The translations under genes were made by a program, and so were the position numbers. A stretch of 32,092 nt of DNA from Desulfohalobiaceae bacterium (GTDB lineage Bacteria; Desulfobacterota; Desulfovibrionia; Desulfovibrionales; Desulfothermaceae), in assembly GCA_021737615.1 (NCBI GenBank), contig JAIPDR010000020.1, positions 1-32,092 on the forward strand, read 5' to 3'. Under the pieces are notes generated by a model. The model did not search any database. It saw nothing but the letters and a program-made list of their open reading frames with translations, and had not been told where the DNA came from. This document shows, in pieces, positions 7,369 to 15,304 of this stretch (the first letter of the stretch is position 1; each line of letters starts with the position of its first letter).

Positions 7369-9483
7369 CTACAGTTTTTTAAAAAGCTTATGACCATAGG
7401 CAAAATAGTCATCTAGATATTCAAGATCAAAGATCCACAAAGAATAAAGCTTGTCATAATCGAGTCCTATTTCCTGTAAGGCATCAACAGGATAAACAAG
7501 CAGAGGCATTTTAAAGTCACTGATTCTGTGCTCCAGGGCACTGATCATGGTCCAGAAAATTCTGCTGTTCAGGCCATGCTTATCCACGATGAACAATTTG
7601 ATACAGTTTGTGAGATCTGACATGTTCAGCCCGGGCGCGGATCTGCTGATCAAGGCCAGGACCTTGAGCCGTCCCTTGTGCTGCAGGGAGCACATCAGGT
7701 TTTCCCGTTCAAATCCCAAATCCTGGTATGCAGTGACCAGATCATGATCCAGACCGGTCCGGTACTTGAGATCAAAGGCCTGCATCAGGAGCCCTCCGGA
7801 ATATCCTTTGTAAAAAGAGGAAAAATCCAGCAGGTCATCGTCTGAAACCCGCTTCAGAATCCAATCATCGGGCAGGGTATTGGCTACCCTCAGTTTCTCT
7901 TTTAATATATAGGCAAAGGTATCCCGGGAGCACTTTTGAGGGTCTCCAAGATACTTGACAAACCCCCCGAAAACACTTTCCGGGAATTGGTTCTCCGGCC
8001 GAAAATAGCAAAAGACATAGTCCATTCGGGCCGAGTTCAGGGTGTGAATTTCATTCACGTAGCGGCTGATCTGGTTAAGGACCCTTGTCCCTCCCATTCT
8101 GCCCCGCCTGCTGTCGGCCGCATGATGATGAATCAGCCAGGCCTTGTTGTAAAACCTGAGCATCGACATATGGGCCAGGATAGCACCTTTTTCCCTGTAT
8201 AAAAAATACCTTGATATCGGTGAGTTATTTGCATATAGCTTCTGATAGGTCTTTTTCAGCTTTTCCTTGTCCTTTTGCAAGAGAAGATATTTTTGAGGGT
8301 GGACAAACCCGGTCTCAAAGAAAAAATTCCACAGCTCGTCCATATCCAAAGGCCCGTTCAAAGACTCTCTTTTGTCCCCGGCCTGCTGCAGCAAACTCAT
8401 GAGAGTTGTGTGCTCCTGCATGTCCATATCCAGAATGCACAATCCGCAAATGGCCCCTGCTTGATCATCCACTCCCGGGATTGCGTCCCTTCTGTGAATG
8501 ACCTGGACCGAACAGGTCAGCCACTGCTTGGAGGAAAGATAGATCCTTACCTCAGGAATAATCAGTCCGGCAAACAGAGACGGGTTCTCGGGATTTTCTT
8601 CCACGGCAAGACCGACACCCGAGATATCTGTTGTCTTTAAGAGCAGACTCTTCCTGGTCAGGGGATGCCTGAAGGCTATGTCCGGAGAAGGAACCAGGGC
8701 GGTTCTGGAGCTTCGATATTTCCTGGGTTTGAATCTTTGTATCTCTTTTTGTACAGGCTCGAGCGCGAAACGTTTGACCTCGGAGCTTCGGTCCTGGCCA
8801 AGTATTATGCATTCCCCTGAAAAATATGTACATTTAAGATCCTTGAGCACCAGGTGGACTGTATTTGAGGAATGAATCCACTTGAAGGACTGCGGCGGTT
8901 CCACCTGAAGGCAGACCTGAAAACGGTTCCGGGAAAAGGATTCCAGCCAGCCATGAAAAACGGCACTGTTTTGATAGACCAGGACCTCGATCTCCTCACA
9001 AGGCTGTTCCTGTTCTTTCGAGACGAGTTCCCGGCACTGCTCGGATAGTTCCAGTACGACTCCCCGGGCATCGATCTCAATCAACCTGGCATTGGCGGTT
9101 ATTGATCGTCCCCCTTTCTCCTCGAAAGACAATGCTTCAAGCTCATATTTCCGCAAATCGTATTTCGAGGCTGAATCAGAAGACCAAAAACAGCGAAGCC
9201 TTCGGTGGGAGCAGGGATCTGCCCTGGCTTCAAGAGTCAGAATCCGATCAAAATTTCGATGCCTGAAATGCAGACAAAATGTTTTATTCTCAAAATGCAA
9301 GTAATTCAGTTTATTCTGAAGGAACTCCCGGCTCCTGTTCCACTGATTCTCCTGCTCCCAGGGATCATATTCAGGCAGGACCGTCAATTCTTCAAAGTTG
9401 TCTTTTTTCATAGATTCCAGGGTAAAACAATAAATCCAGAACTCTTTCCCAAAACGCTGCCGCGAAGTCTGAACCCGATCCAT
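7369..9483 (-). CDS. PilZ-domain protein with GNAT-like C-terminus
   Basis: A 704-aa protein that I recognise only in parts. A PilZ-type c-di-GMP-binding module is suggested by RKYRSSR (about 253-259) followed by DISGVG (about 285-290) and ending at CGLCILDMD, the layout of PilZ domains. Residues about 40-235 may hold a degenerate PilZN/YcgR-like module. The C-terminal ~320 residues, with a beta-rich AILAHMSMLRFYNKAWLIHHH segment, look like a GNAT-family acyltransferase fold, but I cannot point to an acetyl-CoA loop with certainty. There is no signal peptide or clear membrane segment. It is the first gene of an operon with an HD-GYP phosphodiesterase. An ATG at 9411 is an alternative start giving 680 aa; neither has a strong ribosome binding site. 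Confidence 0.75.
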   Translation of the reverse strand: MDRVQTSRQRFGKEFWIYCFTLESMKKDNFEELTVLPEYDPWEQENQWNRSREFLQNKLNYLHFENKTFCLHFRHRNFDRILTLEARADPCSHRRLRCFWSSDSASKYDLRKYELEALSFEEKGGRSITANARLIEIDARGVVLELSEQCRELVSKEQEQPCEEIEVLVYQNSAVFHGWLESFSRNRFQVCLQVEPPQSFKWIHSSNTVHLVLKDLKCTYFSGECIILGQDRSSEVKRFALEPVQKEIQRFKPRKYRSSRTALVPSPDIAFRHPLTRKSLLLKTTDISGVGLAVEENPENPSLFAGLIIPEVRIYLSSKQWLTCSVQVIHRRDAIPGVDDQAGAICGLCILDMDMQEHTTLMSLLQQAGDKRESLNGPLDMDELWNFFFETGFVHPQKYLLLQKDKEKLKKTYQKLYANNSPISRYFLYREKGAILAHMSMLRFYNKAWLIHHHAADSRRGRMGGTRVLNQISRYVNEIHTLNSARMDYVFCYFRPENQFPESVFGGFVKYLGDPQKCSRDTFAYILKEKLRVANTLPDDWILKRVSDDDLLDFSSFYKGYSGGLLMQAFDLKYRTGLDHDLVTAYQDLGFERENLMCSLQHKGRLKVLALISRSAPGLNMSDLTNCIKLFIVDKHGLNSRIFWTMISALEHRISDFKMPLLVYPVDALQEIGLDYDKLYSLWIFDLEYLDDYFAYGHKLFKKL

Positions 9484-9717
9484 CCGCTTGCAAAAACTTC
9501 AGATCATGTACTGTTTTTTTCCAACATAATCAAACCGGACATTTCCGGCCGGCGACAAGCTGAACCCCGAAGGGCAGGAAATGATTACTGGTGTCTGCAC
9601 AACGCCAAATCTATATTTTGCAAAAATAATGCCAACAAATTCAAACACAGATATTAACTCGTTTTAACAAATGCTTAACAACAATCAGAAATTCCAGCCA
9701 AGGCCGCTTCCCCGGAA

Positions 9718-9836
9718 CCAGACAGGATTTGTCTGGAAAAATAAGACAGAAAATCTACTAACTATTTGAAAATCATGAATTCGAAAAAATATATTTGATT
9801 CTGGAAAAATCAGACAATTGTCTGGAAAAAGCAGAC
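9718..9836. promoter_or_regulatory. cluster of TGTCT/AGACA operator-like sites
   Basis: Three copies of a 17-mer, (G/T)TCTGGAAAAA with AGAC at its end, lie at 9731-9747, 9799-9815 and 9820-9836. Overlapping these are a perfect hairpin CCAGACA-5-TGTCTGG (9718-9736) and a perfect 14-bp palindrome CAGACAATTGTCTG (9811-9824). Repeated palindromic half-sites at uneven spacing upstream of two divergent genes look like binding sites of a dimeric regulator. The regulator is not identified, and an RNA-level role is also possible. Confidence 0.55.
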
Positions 9837-10002
9837 TCACTTTCCGGCAAAAGTTTACTGCTTCAAGCCGAAAGAAACAGAAACAAGCCTGATTCCATTT
9901 TCGAGCCAGTTAAACATACCAAACAAAGCCGAGGCTTACTTGATTGAATTACCTTTATAATCCTGAAGTGAAGATTTTTCCCGGCTCGATTCAAAACAAG
10001 AC

Positions 10003-10031
10003 TTGCCAAAAAACAAAAAGTGGTATATATA
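10003..10031 (+). promoter_or_regulatory. candidate sigma70 promoter for the SNF2 gene
   Basis: TTGCCA (10003-10008) lies 17 bp before TATATA (10026-10031), with a perfect TATAAT overlapping at 10028-10033 (19-bp spacing). The helicase start is about 100 bp downstream, leaving a leader that contains a hairpin. This is a consensus match only. Confidence 0.35.
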
Positions 10032-10099
10032 ATTAAATTGTTCTTCTTTTATAGGAAGATTATTCTCAATAAAGACATTATATTAAGTGGATATAGAAG

Positions 10100-10118
10100 A
10101 CACCTCCTTGAGGAGTGT
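10100..10118 (+). promoter_or_regulatory. leader hairpin with anti-Shine-Dalgarno CCTCC
   Basis: ACAC-(C)-TCCT pairs with AGGA-GTGT to form an 8-bp stem with one bulged C, ending at 10118. The left arm contains ACCTCC, which could instead pair with the GGAGG at 10120-10124 that serves the helicase ATG at 10135. Two mutually exclusive foldings next to the start codon suggest translational control; this is an inference from base pairing alone. Confidence 0.35.
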
Positions 10119-10134
10119 TGGAGGGCGAGGCTCG

Positions 10135-13100
10135 ATGACCAATCTTGATGACACAAGACTGCAAAAGATAACGAAAGAGTTTCTTGAAGAGAACATACCA
10201 GAGTATATCCTGGAAAAATCCAAAGACCTGATCAACTCCAACGGGGTTCACAATCTAAAAATCACAAGACACGATGATTCCCTGGACTTAAACGGCCGGA
10301 TCCAAAGCGATGACTTTCAGGTCTACAATCCCGAGGTCAGCCTGAATCTCAATGAAGGCTCCACCAATTTCATCTGCAACTGCCCCGACTCCTTTACCGG
10401 CATCTGTCCGCACGTGGGGGCCGCCCTTGTTGAATTCATGCACACCCTCGACCAGAACCAGTCCGAGGCTGAATTGGCTCCAAAAACGGACTGGAGGCAG
10501 ACCTTCCGGCCTTTTTTCACCTCCGCCCCGGAGCCGGAAGCCGGCAACAACTATCTGATCTTCCGCTTCTATCCCGAACCGGAAAGGCTTCAGGTTGCCC
10601 TCTTCAGGGCCAGGCAGAACAAGTCCGGGCTGTCCAAGGTCCAGAACCAGATCACCCTGAACCACCTCATCGAACATCCGGAGTGGTGTGAAACATCGCC
10701 GGTACTTCCGGACATAGCCCAGCAGATCGGTCATTATCTGGACTATTACGGCCACAGGGTGGAGATACCGCCGGGACTGCTCAACTGGTTCCTGAGTACG
10801 GTCAAGGACGAGCCCTACCTTTTCTGGGAGGACACCGAACAGCCCGTGGGCGTGGAAACCCAGAACATCCGTTTGGGGCTCAAACCAAATATCTCCGAGC
10901 AGGGTCTCAGCTTCGACATTCTGCTCAGTCAGGAAGACAAGGCGCCGTTTTCCATTTCCGAACAAGAGGTCTACTTCTTTGGCAGGCTGCCCTTGTGGGT
11001 CTTGTGGCAGAAAAAATTCTACCCTGTCTTTTCCAACCTGGACAGCCGGCTGGTTCAAAAACTCGTGTATTCACCGCCCTTGATTCCCAAATCCGACCTC
11101 TCGGAATTCCTGGATCGGGTCTGGACCAAGATCCCCTCTTCCAACCTCTATGGCCAGGATGAGTTCCTGGAACTGATGCGGCCCATATTCGTCCAGGCCG
11201 AGTTCAATCCGAAACTGTTCTTGAACGAGGAAGGCAGCCTGCTGACCATCGAAATCCAGAACGTATACGAGACCGAGCACGGAGAAGTGACCCTGGATGG
11301 CCCCAACCCCGACTATCAAACCGGTAGCTACCAGTTCGAGAACAAATCCTTCCTGATCCGCCGGGATCAAGACAGGGAAAAAGAGCTTCTGAACAAGCTG
11401 ACGGAAATGCGCTTTCAATCCCGCAACAACTCGGTCTGGTTTGTCGAGCCTGAAGAAGCCATCAACTTTCTTTTGGACAACTACCCGTCACTGGTTGAGC
11501 AATACAGAGTCTTCGGTGAACAGTCGCTGTCCAAGTACAGGGTCCGGCACTCAATGCCCAAAGTGGTGGCCGCAGTTGAAAAAGACGAAGAAAACACCGA
11601 CTGGTTCGACCTCAATGTCTCTGTAGAATACGACAACCAGAGGATTTCCATAGAAAAGATCTGGAAGGCCTGGACCCAGGGCAAACGCTATGTCCAGCTC
11701 AAAGACGGCTCCTACACCAGCCTCCCGGAATCCTGGCTGAAAAACATGGAGCACAAGCTCCGGGCCATGGGTATGGACACGGAAAAACCCTTGAAGAAGA
11801 AGTTCCAGAAATTTGAAGCCCCGGTTCTGGAAAATCTTCTCGAGGACATGCCCGAGGCCCGCACCGATTCCTTCTGGAACACCCTGAAGGAGAAAATTAA
11901 CCATTTTGAACAGATAGAACAACTGCCAACCCCGGCCGGCCTGGAGGCCACCCTCAGGCCCTATCAGCTCCAGGGCATGAGCTACATGAATTTTCTGTAT
12001 GAATACGGTTTCGGCGGGATACTGGCCGATGAAATGGGTCTCGGAAAGACCCTGCAGACCCTGGCCCTCCTTCAGCACCTGAAGAACCAGGGAAAAACAG
12101 GGCCCTCCCTGATCATTGTTCCCACCTCTGTCTTGCCGAACTGGCAACGGGAGGTGCAAAAATTCACCCCTGCCATGAAAAGCCTGATCATATACGGTTC
12201 AAAACGGGATCACCTTTTCAAGGAAATTCCTTCCTGCGACCTGGTGCTCACGACCTACGCCCTGCTCAGGCGTGATCTTGAAGACTTGAACAAATACGAC
12301 TTCAGGGCCGTTTTTCTGGATGAAGCCCAGAACATCAAGAACCCGAACACCATAACCGCCCGCTCCGTGCGCAAGCTGAAAACCGGATTCAAGGTCTGCC
12401 TCTCTGGAACCCCCATAGAGAACAACCTTCTGGAGCTGTGGTCCCTGTTTGAATTCCTCATGCCCGGCTTCCTCGGATCGCAGAACGGCTTCCAGAAAGG
12501 ATTTGTCAAGCCGATCAAGGACGGCGACCAGGAGAGCATGGAATACCTGCGGACCAGGGTCAAACCCTTTATCCTGCGAAGGACCAAGAACGAAGTAGCC
12601 AGAGACCTTCCCCCGAAGGTGGAAAATGTCTACTACTCGGCTCTCATTGAAGAACAGAAGGAACTGTACACCAGCCTGGCCAAAAAACTCAAGGAGCAGG
12701 TCCTGCAGAAGGTCGAGGAAGAAGGCATTGCCCAGAGCCAGATGTCCATCCTGGATGCCCTGCTCAAGCTAAGACAGATCTGCTGCCATCCCAGGCTGCT
12801 CAAGCTGGACATGCCCGGGGTCTCTTCCACCCTGCCCTCTGGAAAATTCGAGGCCTTCAAGGACCTGGTCACCGGCATCATGGATGACGGGCACAAGATC
12901 CTGGTGTTTTCCCAGTTCGTGAAGATGCTGCACATCATCCGCTCCTGGTTGAGCATGAACAAGATCCCCTTTTCCTACCTGGACGGTTCGAGTAAAGACC
13001 GGTTCGATCAGGTCGACGCATTCAACAATGACCCCGATATCCCCATATTCCTGATCTCACTCAAAGCCGGGGGAACGGGTCTGAACCTGACTTCTGCCGA

Positions 13101-13344
13101 TTACGTCATCCATTATGACCCCTGGTGGAATCCGGCTGTTGAGAATCAGGCCACGGACAGGACCCATCGAATCGGGCAGACCAGAAAGGTCTTCTCCTAT
13201 AAAATGATCACCGAAAACAGTGTGGAGGAAAAGATCCTCAAGCTTCAGGAAGAGAAAAAGGGTGTGGCCGATGCCATCATTCCCGGGCAGGACCAGTGGA
13301 AATCCCTGACCCGCAATGACCTGGAGTCGCTCTTCGAAATCTAA
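10135..13344 (+). CDS. SWIM zinc-finger SNF2-family helicase
   Basis: A 1069-aa Swi2/Snf2 ATPase, a DNA translocase class related to HepA/RapA that remodels protein-nucleic acid complexes. A SWIM zinc finger (CNCPDSFTGICPH, CxC...CxH) is at about residues 81-93. The ATPase core begins at LRPYQLQG, with motif I ADEMGLGKT near 632, the DEAQ box near 729, LSGTPIENN, and motif VI THRIGQTRK near 1010; motif Ia/Ib and helicase-C sequences are intact. About 500 residues between the SWIM finger and the motor are poorly conserved. The frame extends to a GTG at 10087, but the ATG at 10135 follows GGAGGGCGAGG and gives a sensible N-terminus. It converges on ssb and its stop codon lies inside a 42-bp palindrome. 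Its target is unknown. Confidence 0.93.
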   Translation: MTNLDDTRLQKITKEFLEENIPEYILEKSKDLINSNGVHNLKITRHDDSLDLNGRIQSDDFQVYNPEVSLNLNEGSTNFICNCPDSFTGICPHVGAALVEFMHTLDQNQSEAELAPKTDWRQTFRPFFTSAPEPEAGNNYLIFRFYPEPERLQVALFRARQNKSGLSKVQNQITLNHLIEHPEWCETSPVLPDIAQQIGHYLDYYGHRVEIPPGLLNWFLSTVKDEPYLFWEDTEQPVGVETQNIRLGLKPNISEQGLSFDILLSQEDKAPFSISEQEVYFFGRLPLWVLWQKKFYPVFSNLDSRLVQKLVYSPPLIPKSDLSEFLDRVWTKIPSSNLYGQDEFLELMRPIFVQAEFNPKLFLNEEGSLLTIEIQNVYETEHGEVTLDGPNPDYQTGSYQFENKSFLIRRDQDREKELLNKLTEMRFQSRNNSVWFVEPEEAINFLLDNYPSLVEQYRVFGEQSLSKYRVRHSMPKVVAAVEKDEENTDWFDLNVSVEYDNQRISIEKIWKAWTQGKRYVQLKDGSYTSLPESWLKNMEHKLRAMGMDTEKPLKKKFQKFEAPVLENLLEDMPEARTDSFWNTLKEKINHFEQIEQLPTPAGLEATLRPYQLQGMSYMNFLYEYGFGGILADEMGLGKTLQTLALLQHLKNQGKTGPSLIIVPTSVLPNWQREVQKFTPAMKSLIIYGSKRDHLFKEIPSCDLVLTTYALLRRDLEDLNKYDFRAVFLDEAQNIKNPNTITARSVRKLKTGFKVCLSGTPIENNLLELWSLFEFLMPGFLGSQNGFQKGFVKPIKDGDQESMEYLRTRVKPFILRRTKNEVARDLPPKVENVYYSALIEEQKELYTSLAKKLKEQVLQKVEEEGIAQSQMSILDALLKLRQICCHPRLLKLDMPGVSSTLPSGKFEAFKDLVTGIMDDGHKILVFSQFVKMLHIIRSWLSMNKIPFSYLDGSSKDRFDQVDAFNNDPDIPIFLISLKAGGTGLNLTSADYVIHYDPWWNPAVENQATDRTHRIGQTRKVFSYKMITENSVEEKILKLQEEKKGVADAIIPGQDQWKSLTRNDLESLFEI

Positions 13345-13379
13345 AATTTTTCAGGGTTAACCCTGAAAAATTTTAGATT
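13338..13379. terminator. 42-bp perfect palindrome over the SNF2 stop codon
   Basis: Positions 13338-13379 form an uninterrupted palindrome centred on CAGGGTTAACCCTG with A/T-rich flanks. The helicase TAA stop (13342-13344) is inside the left arm. It could work as a bidirectional terminator for the helicase and ssb. The strongest U-run lies in the 5' arm rather than after the hairpin, which is atypical for intrinsic termination. Confidence 0.7.
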
Positions 13380-13405
13380 ATATTGAAAGAGGTTATTTAT
13401 ATCCA

Positions 13406-13443
13406 GTTATCTTCCCCGGACCTCAAAGTCCGGGGAAGATAAC
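13406..13443. terminator. 16-bp stem-loop downstream of ssb
   Basis: GTTATCTTCCCCGGAC (13406-13421) pairs perfectly with 13428-13443 around the loop CTCAAA. It lies 5 nt after the ssb stop codon on the minus strand. The stem is GC-rich and very stable, but no U-tract follows on either strand. It is the second strong structure in this 104-bp convergent gap. Confidence 0.65.
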
Positions 13444-13448
13444 AGGAT

Positions 13449-13934
13449 TCAGAAAGGGGCGTCGTCCATGGCGCTGGCTTCGGACGGAAAGAGCGGGCCC
13501 AGATTATCGCTCCCGTTTTCTTCCCCTTTGGAAGCGGAATCCTGGCTCCGGCCCTGTGCGCCTCTGTCCTCGCCCGTCTTTTCATAGGACTGTCCCGGCT
13601 GTCCGCCTCCCAGAAACACAACCCGCTGGGCCCTGATCTCCGTGGTGTATCTGTCCTGGCCCTGTTTATCCTGCCATTTCCTGGTCTGCAGCGAGCCTTC
13701 CACCAGCACCTGCCTGCCCTTGCTCATGTACTGGCAGACGGTTTCAGCCTGCCTGTTCCAGACAACGATCCGGTGCCATTCGGTTCGTTCCTGCCGGTTT
13801 CCCTCACGGTCGTTAAAGCTTTCATCAGTGGCCAAAGTAAAGTTGGTCATCGGGGTCCCGCTCTGCGTGTACTTCAACTCCGGGTCTATCCCGATGCGCC
13901 CCACCAGTAAAACCTTGTTGTAGCTGCCGGCCAT
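13449..13934 (-). CDS. ssb: single-stranded DNA-binding protein
   Basis: SSB coats single-stranded DNA during replication and repair. Residues 1 to about 108 are the OB fold, starting with NKVLLVGRIGIDPELKYT and including TEWHRIVVWNRQAE and EGSLQTRKWQDKQG. A Gly/Gln/Ser-rich flexible tail of about 45 residues ends in DDAPF, the acidic tip that recruits DNA-repair partners (DDDIPF in E. coli). Length, 161 aa, is normal. The ATG has a strong AAGGAGG ribosome binding site five bases upstream. The gene is alone on the minus strand, convergent with the SNF2 helicase. An SNF2-ssb neighbourhood would fit a genome-maintenance theme, but the convergent arrangement means they are not co-transcribed. 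Confidence 0.96.
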   Translation of the reverse strand: MAGSYNKVLLVGRIGIDPELKYTQSGTPMTNFTLATDESFNDREGNRQERTEWHRIVVWNRQAETVCQYMSKGRQVLVEGSLQTRKWQDKQGQDRYTTEIRAQRVVFLGGGQPGQSYEKTGEDRGAQGRSQDSASKGEENGSDNLGPLFPSEASAMDDAPF

Positions 13935-14314
13935 ACATGCCTCCTTGGTTTAGACAAATTCGAATATGGTTCACGGTTCCAGGTTCACGGTTTGAAGAGG
14001 AAGATATTCGGAAGGTACATTCTGGGTCATTCTAAAAGATCTCTTTTTTTCTTAACCGTGAACTGTGAACCGTGAACCTGGAACCTTTGGGTTGCGGGCG
14101 AAGCCCGCTTTAGGGCGTACATACCAGAACCTGGCCTAAAATGAAACTCCGGTTTACACGTTCTCTAACAGATTTCAATGAAGGCAGGTACAAAAGCCCA
14201 ATTTACGCCAACTTCCGGTGTACTTGAAATTTTGACATTACGCAACGATGGAGGTATACCAGCGGCTGGCATGAATCGCATTTTGCAATCTCCAGGCGAT
14301 GAAAAAAGTTTCGA
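13935..14314. other. intergenic region between ssb and the phosphorylase gene
   Basis: The 380 bp hold the inverted heptamer arrays (13968-14088) and a small GC hairpin, GCGGGC-GAA-GCCCGC, at 14094-14108. The rest (about 14110-14314) has no reading frame with coding character and no clear promoter or ribosome binding site for the downstream gene. Confidence 0.6.
13968..14088. repeat. two heptamer arrays in inverted orientation
   Basis: The left array reads GGTTCAC, GGTTCCA, GGTTCAC, GGTTTGA (13968-13995). The right array reads AACCGTG, AACTGTG, AACCGTG, AACCTGG, AACCTTT (14054-14088). The two share an 18-nt perfect inverted match (13976-13993 with 14068-14085), so the transcript could form a long hairpin with a ~75-nt loop. 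Both strictly keep a 7-bp period. Confidence 0.75.
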
Positions 14315-15142
14315 ATGAAAGACATCGATTCCGATCTGCTGAAGACAGTCAAAGAGCGCCTGCCCCTGGAATTTTTGCCTGAAACCGCAGTTGTCCTCGG
14401 CACTGGGCTCGGACACTGGGTGGACGGTCTGGACAGTTTGAGCGCGGTTCCCTACTTCGAACTCCCCGGTTTTCCGGAATCAACAGTTGAAAGCCATAAG
14501 GGACGGCTTATCCACGGCTGGGTCGGTTCCCTTCCTGTCCTTGCGCTCCAGGGCAGATTTCATCTCTACGAAGGCTATACCGCAGAAGAGATCTCCATGG
14601 GAATCAGGCTGCTGGCCAGATTGGGCATCAGCAACGTCATCTTCACCAATGCGGCCGGGTCCGTCAATCCCCTGTTTCAAACAGGCAGCATCATGGTCAT
14701 TGCGGACCATATCAACCACACCGGGCAAAACCCGCTTTTAGGCAAGAACATCGACCACTGGGGCCCCAGGTTTCCGGACATGAGCCGGACCTATGACCTC
14801 TCCCTGCAAAAGAGCGCCCTGGAAACAGGAGCAGAGCTCGGCATCCGCCTGGAGCAGGGGGTCTACCTGGCGGTCCTCGGGCCAAGCCTGGAAACCCCCG
14901 CGGAAACCAGGGCCTACAAAATGTGGGGAGCCGACGCCATCGGCATGTCCACGGTCCTGGAGGTCATCACCGCCAAGCACATGGGCTTGAAAATTCTCGG
15001 ACTATCCTGCCTGACCAATCAGAACCTCCCGGACTGCATGGCCGAAACCACGCTTCAGGAAATCATTTGCCAGGCAGAAAAAACCGGCCGGGATCTGAGC
15101 CGCCTGTTGACGGCGCTTATTCCCAAAATTCAGGCACGCTGA
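14315..15142 (+). CDS. purine nucleoside phosphorylase, class I
   Basis: A 275-aa cytoplasmic enzyme of the trimeric PNP/MTAP family, which splits purine nucleosides with phosphate to give the free base and (deoxy)ribose-1-phosphate in salvage. Visible motifs are VVLGTGLG near residue 27 (phosphate loop), SHKGRLIHGWVG, GRFHLYEGYT, TNAAGSVNP, ADHINHTGQNPL, GPSLETPAETR with the base-binding Glu, and GADAIGMSTVLEV. The TNQN segment near the end has the Asn position typical of 6-oxopurine (inosine/guanosine) enzymes rather than methylthioadenosine phosphorylases, so guanosine/inosine use is likely. The ATG lacks a good Shine-Dalgarno sequence. The gene stands alone, with a terminator before ileS. 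Confidence 0.93.
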   Translation: MKDIDSDLLKTVKERLPLEFLPETAVVLGTGLGHWVDGLDSLSAVPYFELPGFPESTVESHKGRLIHGWVGSLPVLALQGRFHLYEGYTAEEISMGIRLLARLGISNVIFTNAAGSVNPLFQTGSIMVIADHINHTGQNPLLGKNIDHWGPRFPDMSRTYDLSLQKSALETGAELGIRLEQGVYLAVLGPSLETPAETRAYKMWGADAIGMSTVLEVITAKHMGLKILGLSCLTNQNLPDCMAETTLQEIICQAEKTGRDLSRLLTALIPKIQAR

Positions 15143-15177
15143 CTCACCAGCCGCATCCTGCACTCTTTTCTTTTTTT

Positions 15178-15212
15178 AACCGTGAACCATGAAGCCTGAA
15201 CCCGGAACCATG
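15178..15212. repeat. heptamer tandem repeat, 5 units
   Basis: Five 7-mers (AACCGTG, AACCATG, AAGCCTG, AACCCGG, AACCATG) follow the phosphorylase gene. They are the same type as the right array at 14054-14088 on the other side of this gene, so the gene is bracketed by related heptamer repeats. The last two units form part of a terminator hairpin. Confidence 0.7.
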
Positions 15213-15223
15213 TTCCGGTTTTT
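15202..15223 (+). terminator. rho-independent terminator of the phosphorylase gene
   Basis: CCGGAAC (15202-15208), loop CAT and GTTCCGG (15212-15218) form a perfect 7-bp stem followed at once by five T residues. This is the one canonical intrinsic terminator in the window. It is built from the end of a heptamer array. A TTGACT hexamer directly after it (15226-15231) may be the -35 box of ileS, but no good -10 box follows at 17 bp. Confidence 0.65.
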
Positions 15224-15304
15224 CCTTGACTTTACGGCCTTCTTGCTTCATTTTTTTATTTTTTAAAAACGGGCGAATATTACAAGAAAAGGATCGACCA
15301 GGCC

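Larger units (their letters stand above)
9484..10134. other. 650-bp divergent regulatory region
   Basis: This AT-rich region separates the minus-strand PilZ gene from the plus-strand SNF2 gene. It has no supported gene. It holds the TGTCT/AGACA site cluster (9718-9836), a candidate sigma70 promoter (10003-10031) and a leader hairpin (10100-10118). It is much longer than the other gaps in the window and is well placed to control both neighbours. Confidence 0.7.

Noticed and set aside
10288-11058. 256-aa open frame on the minus strand inside the SNF2 gene
   Set aside because: It lies fully antisense to a well-supported protein and has no independent start signal or family match.
14094-14108. 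GC hairpin GCGGGC-GAA-GCCCGC as a terminator
   Set aside because: The stem is only 6 bp, no U-tract follows beyond TTT, and no gene ends upstream of it on the plus strand.
15143-15304. T-box leader upstream of ileS
   Set aside because: The leader is short and holds a heptamer array and the terminator of the previous gene; no specifier loop or T-box sequence is seen.
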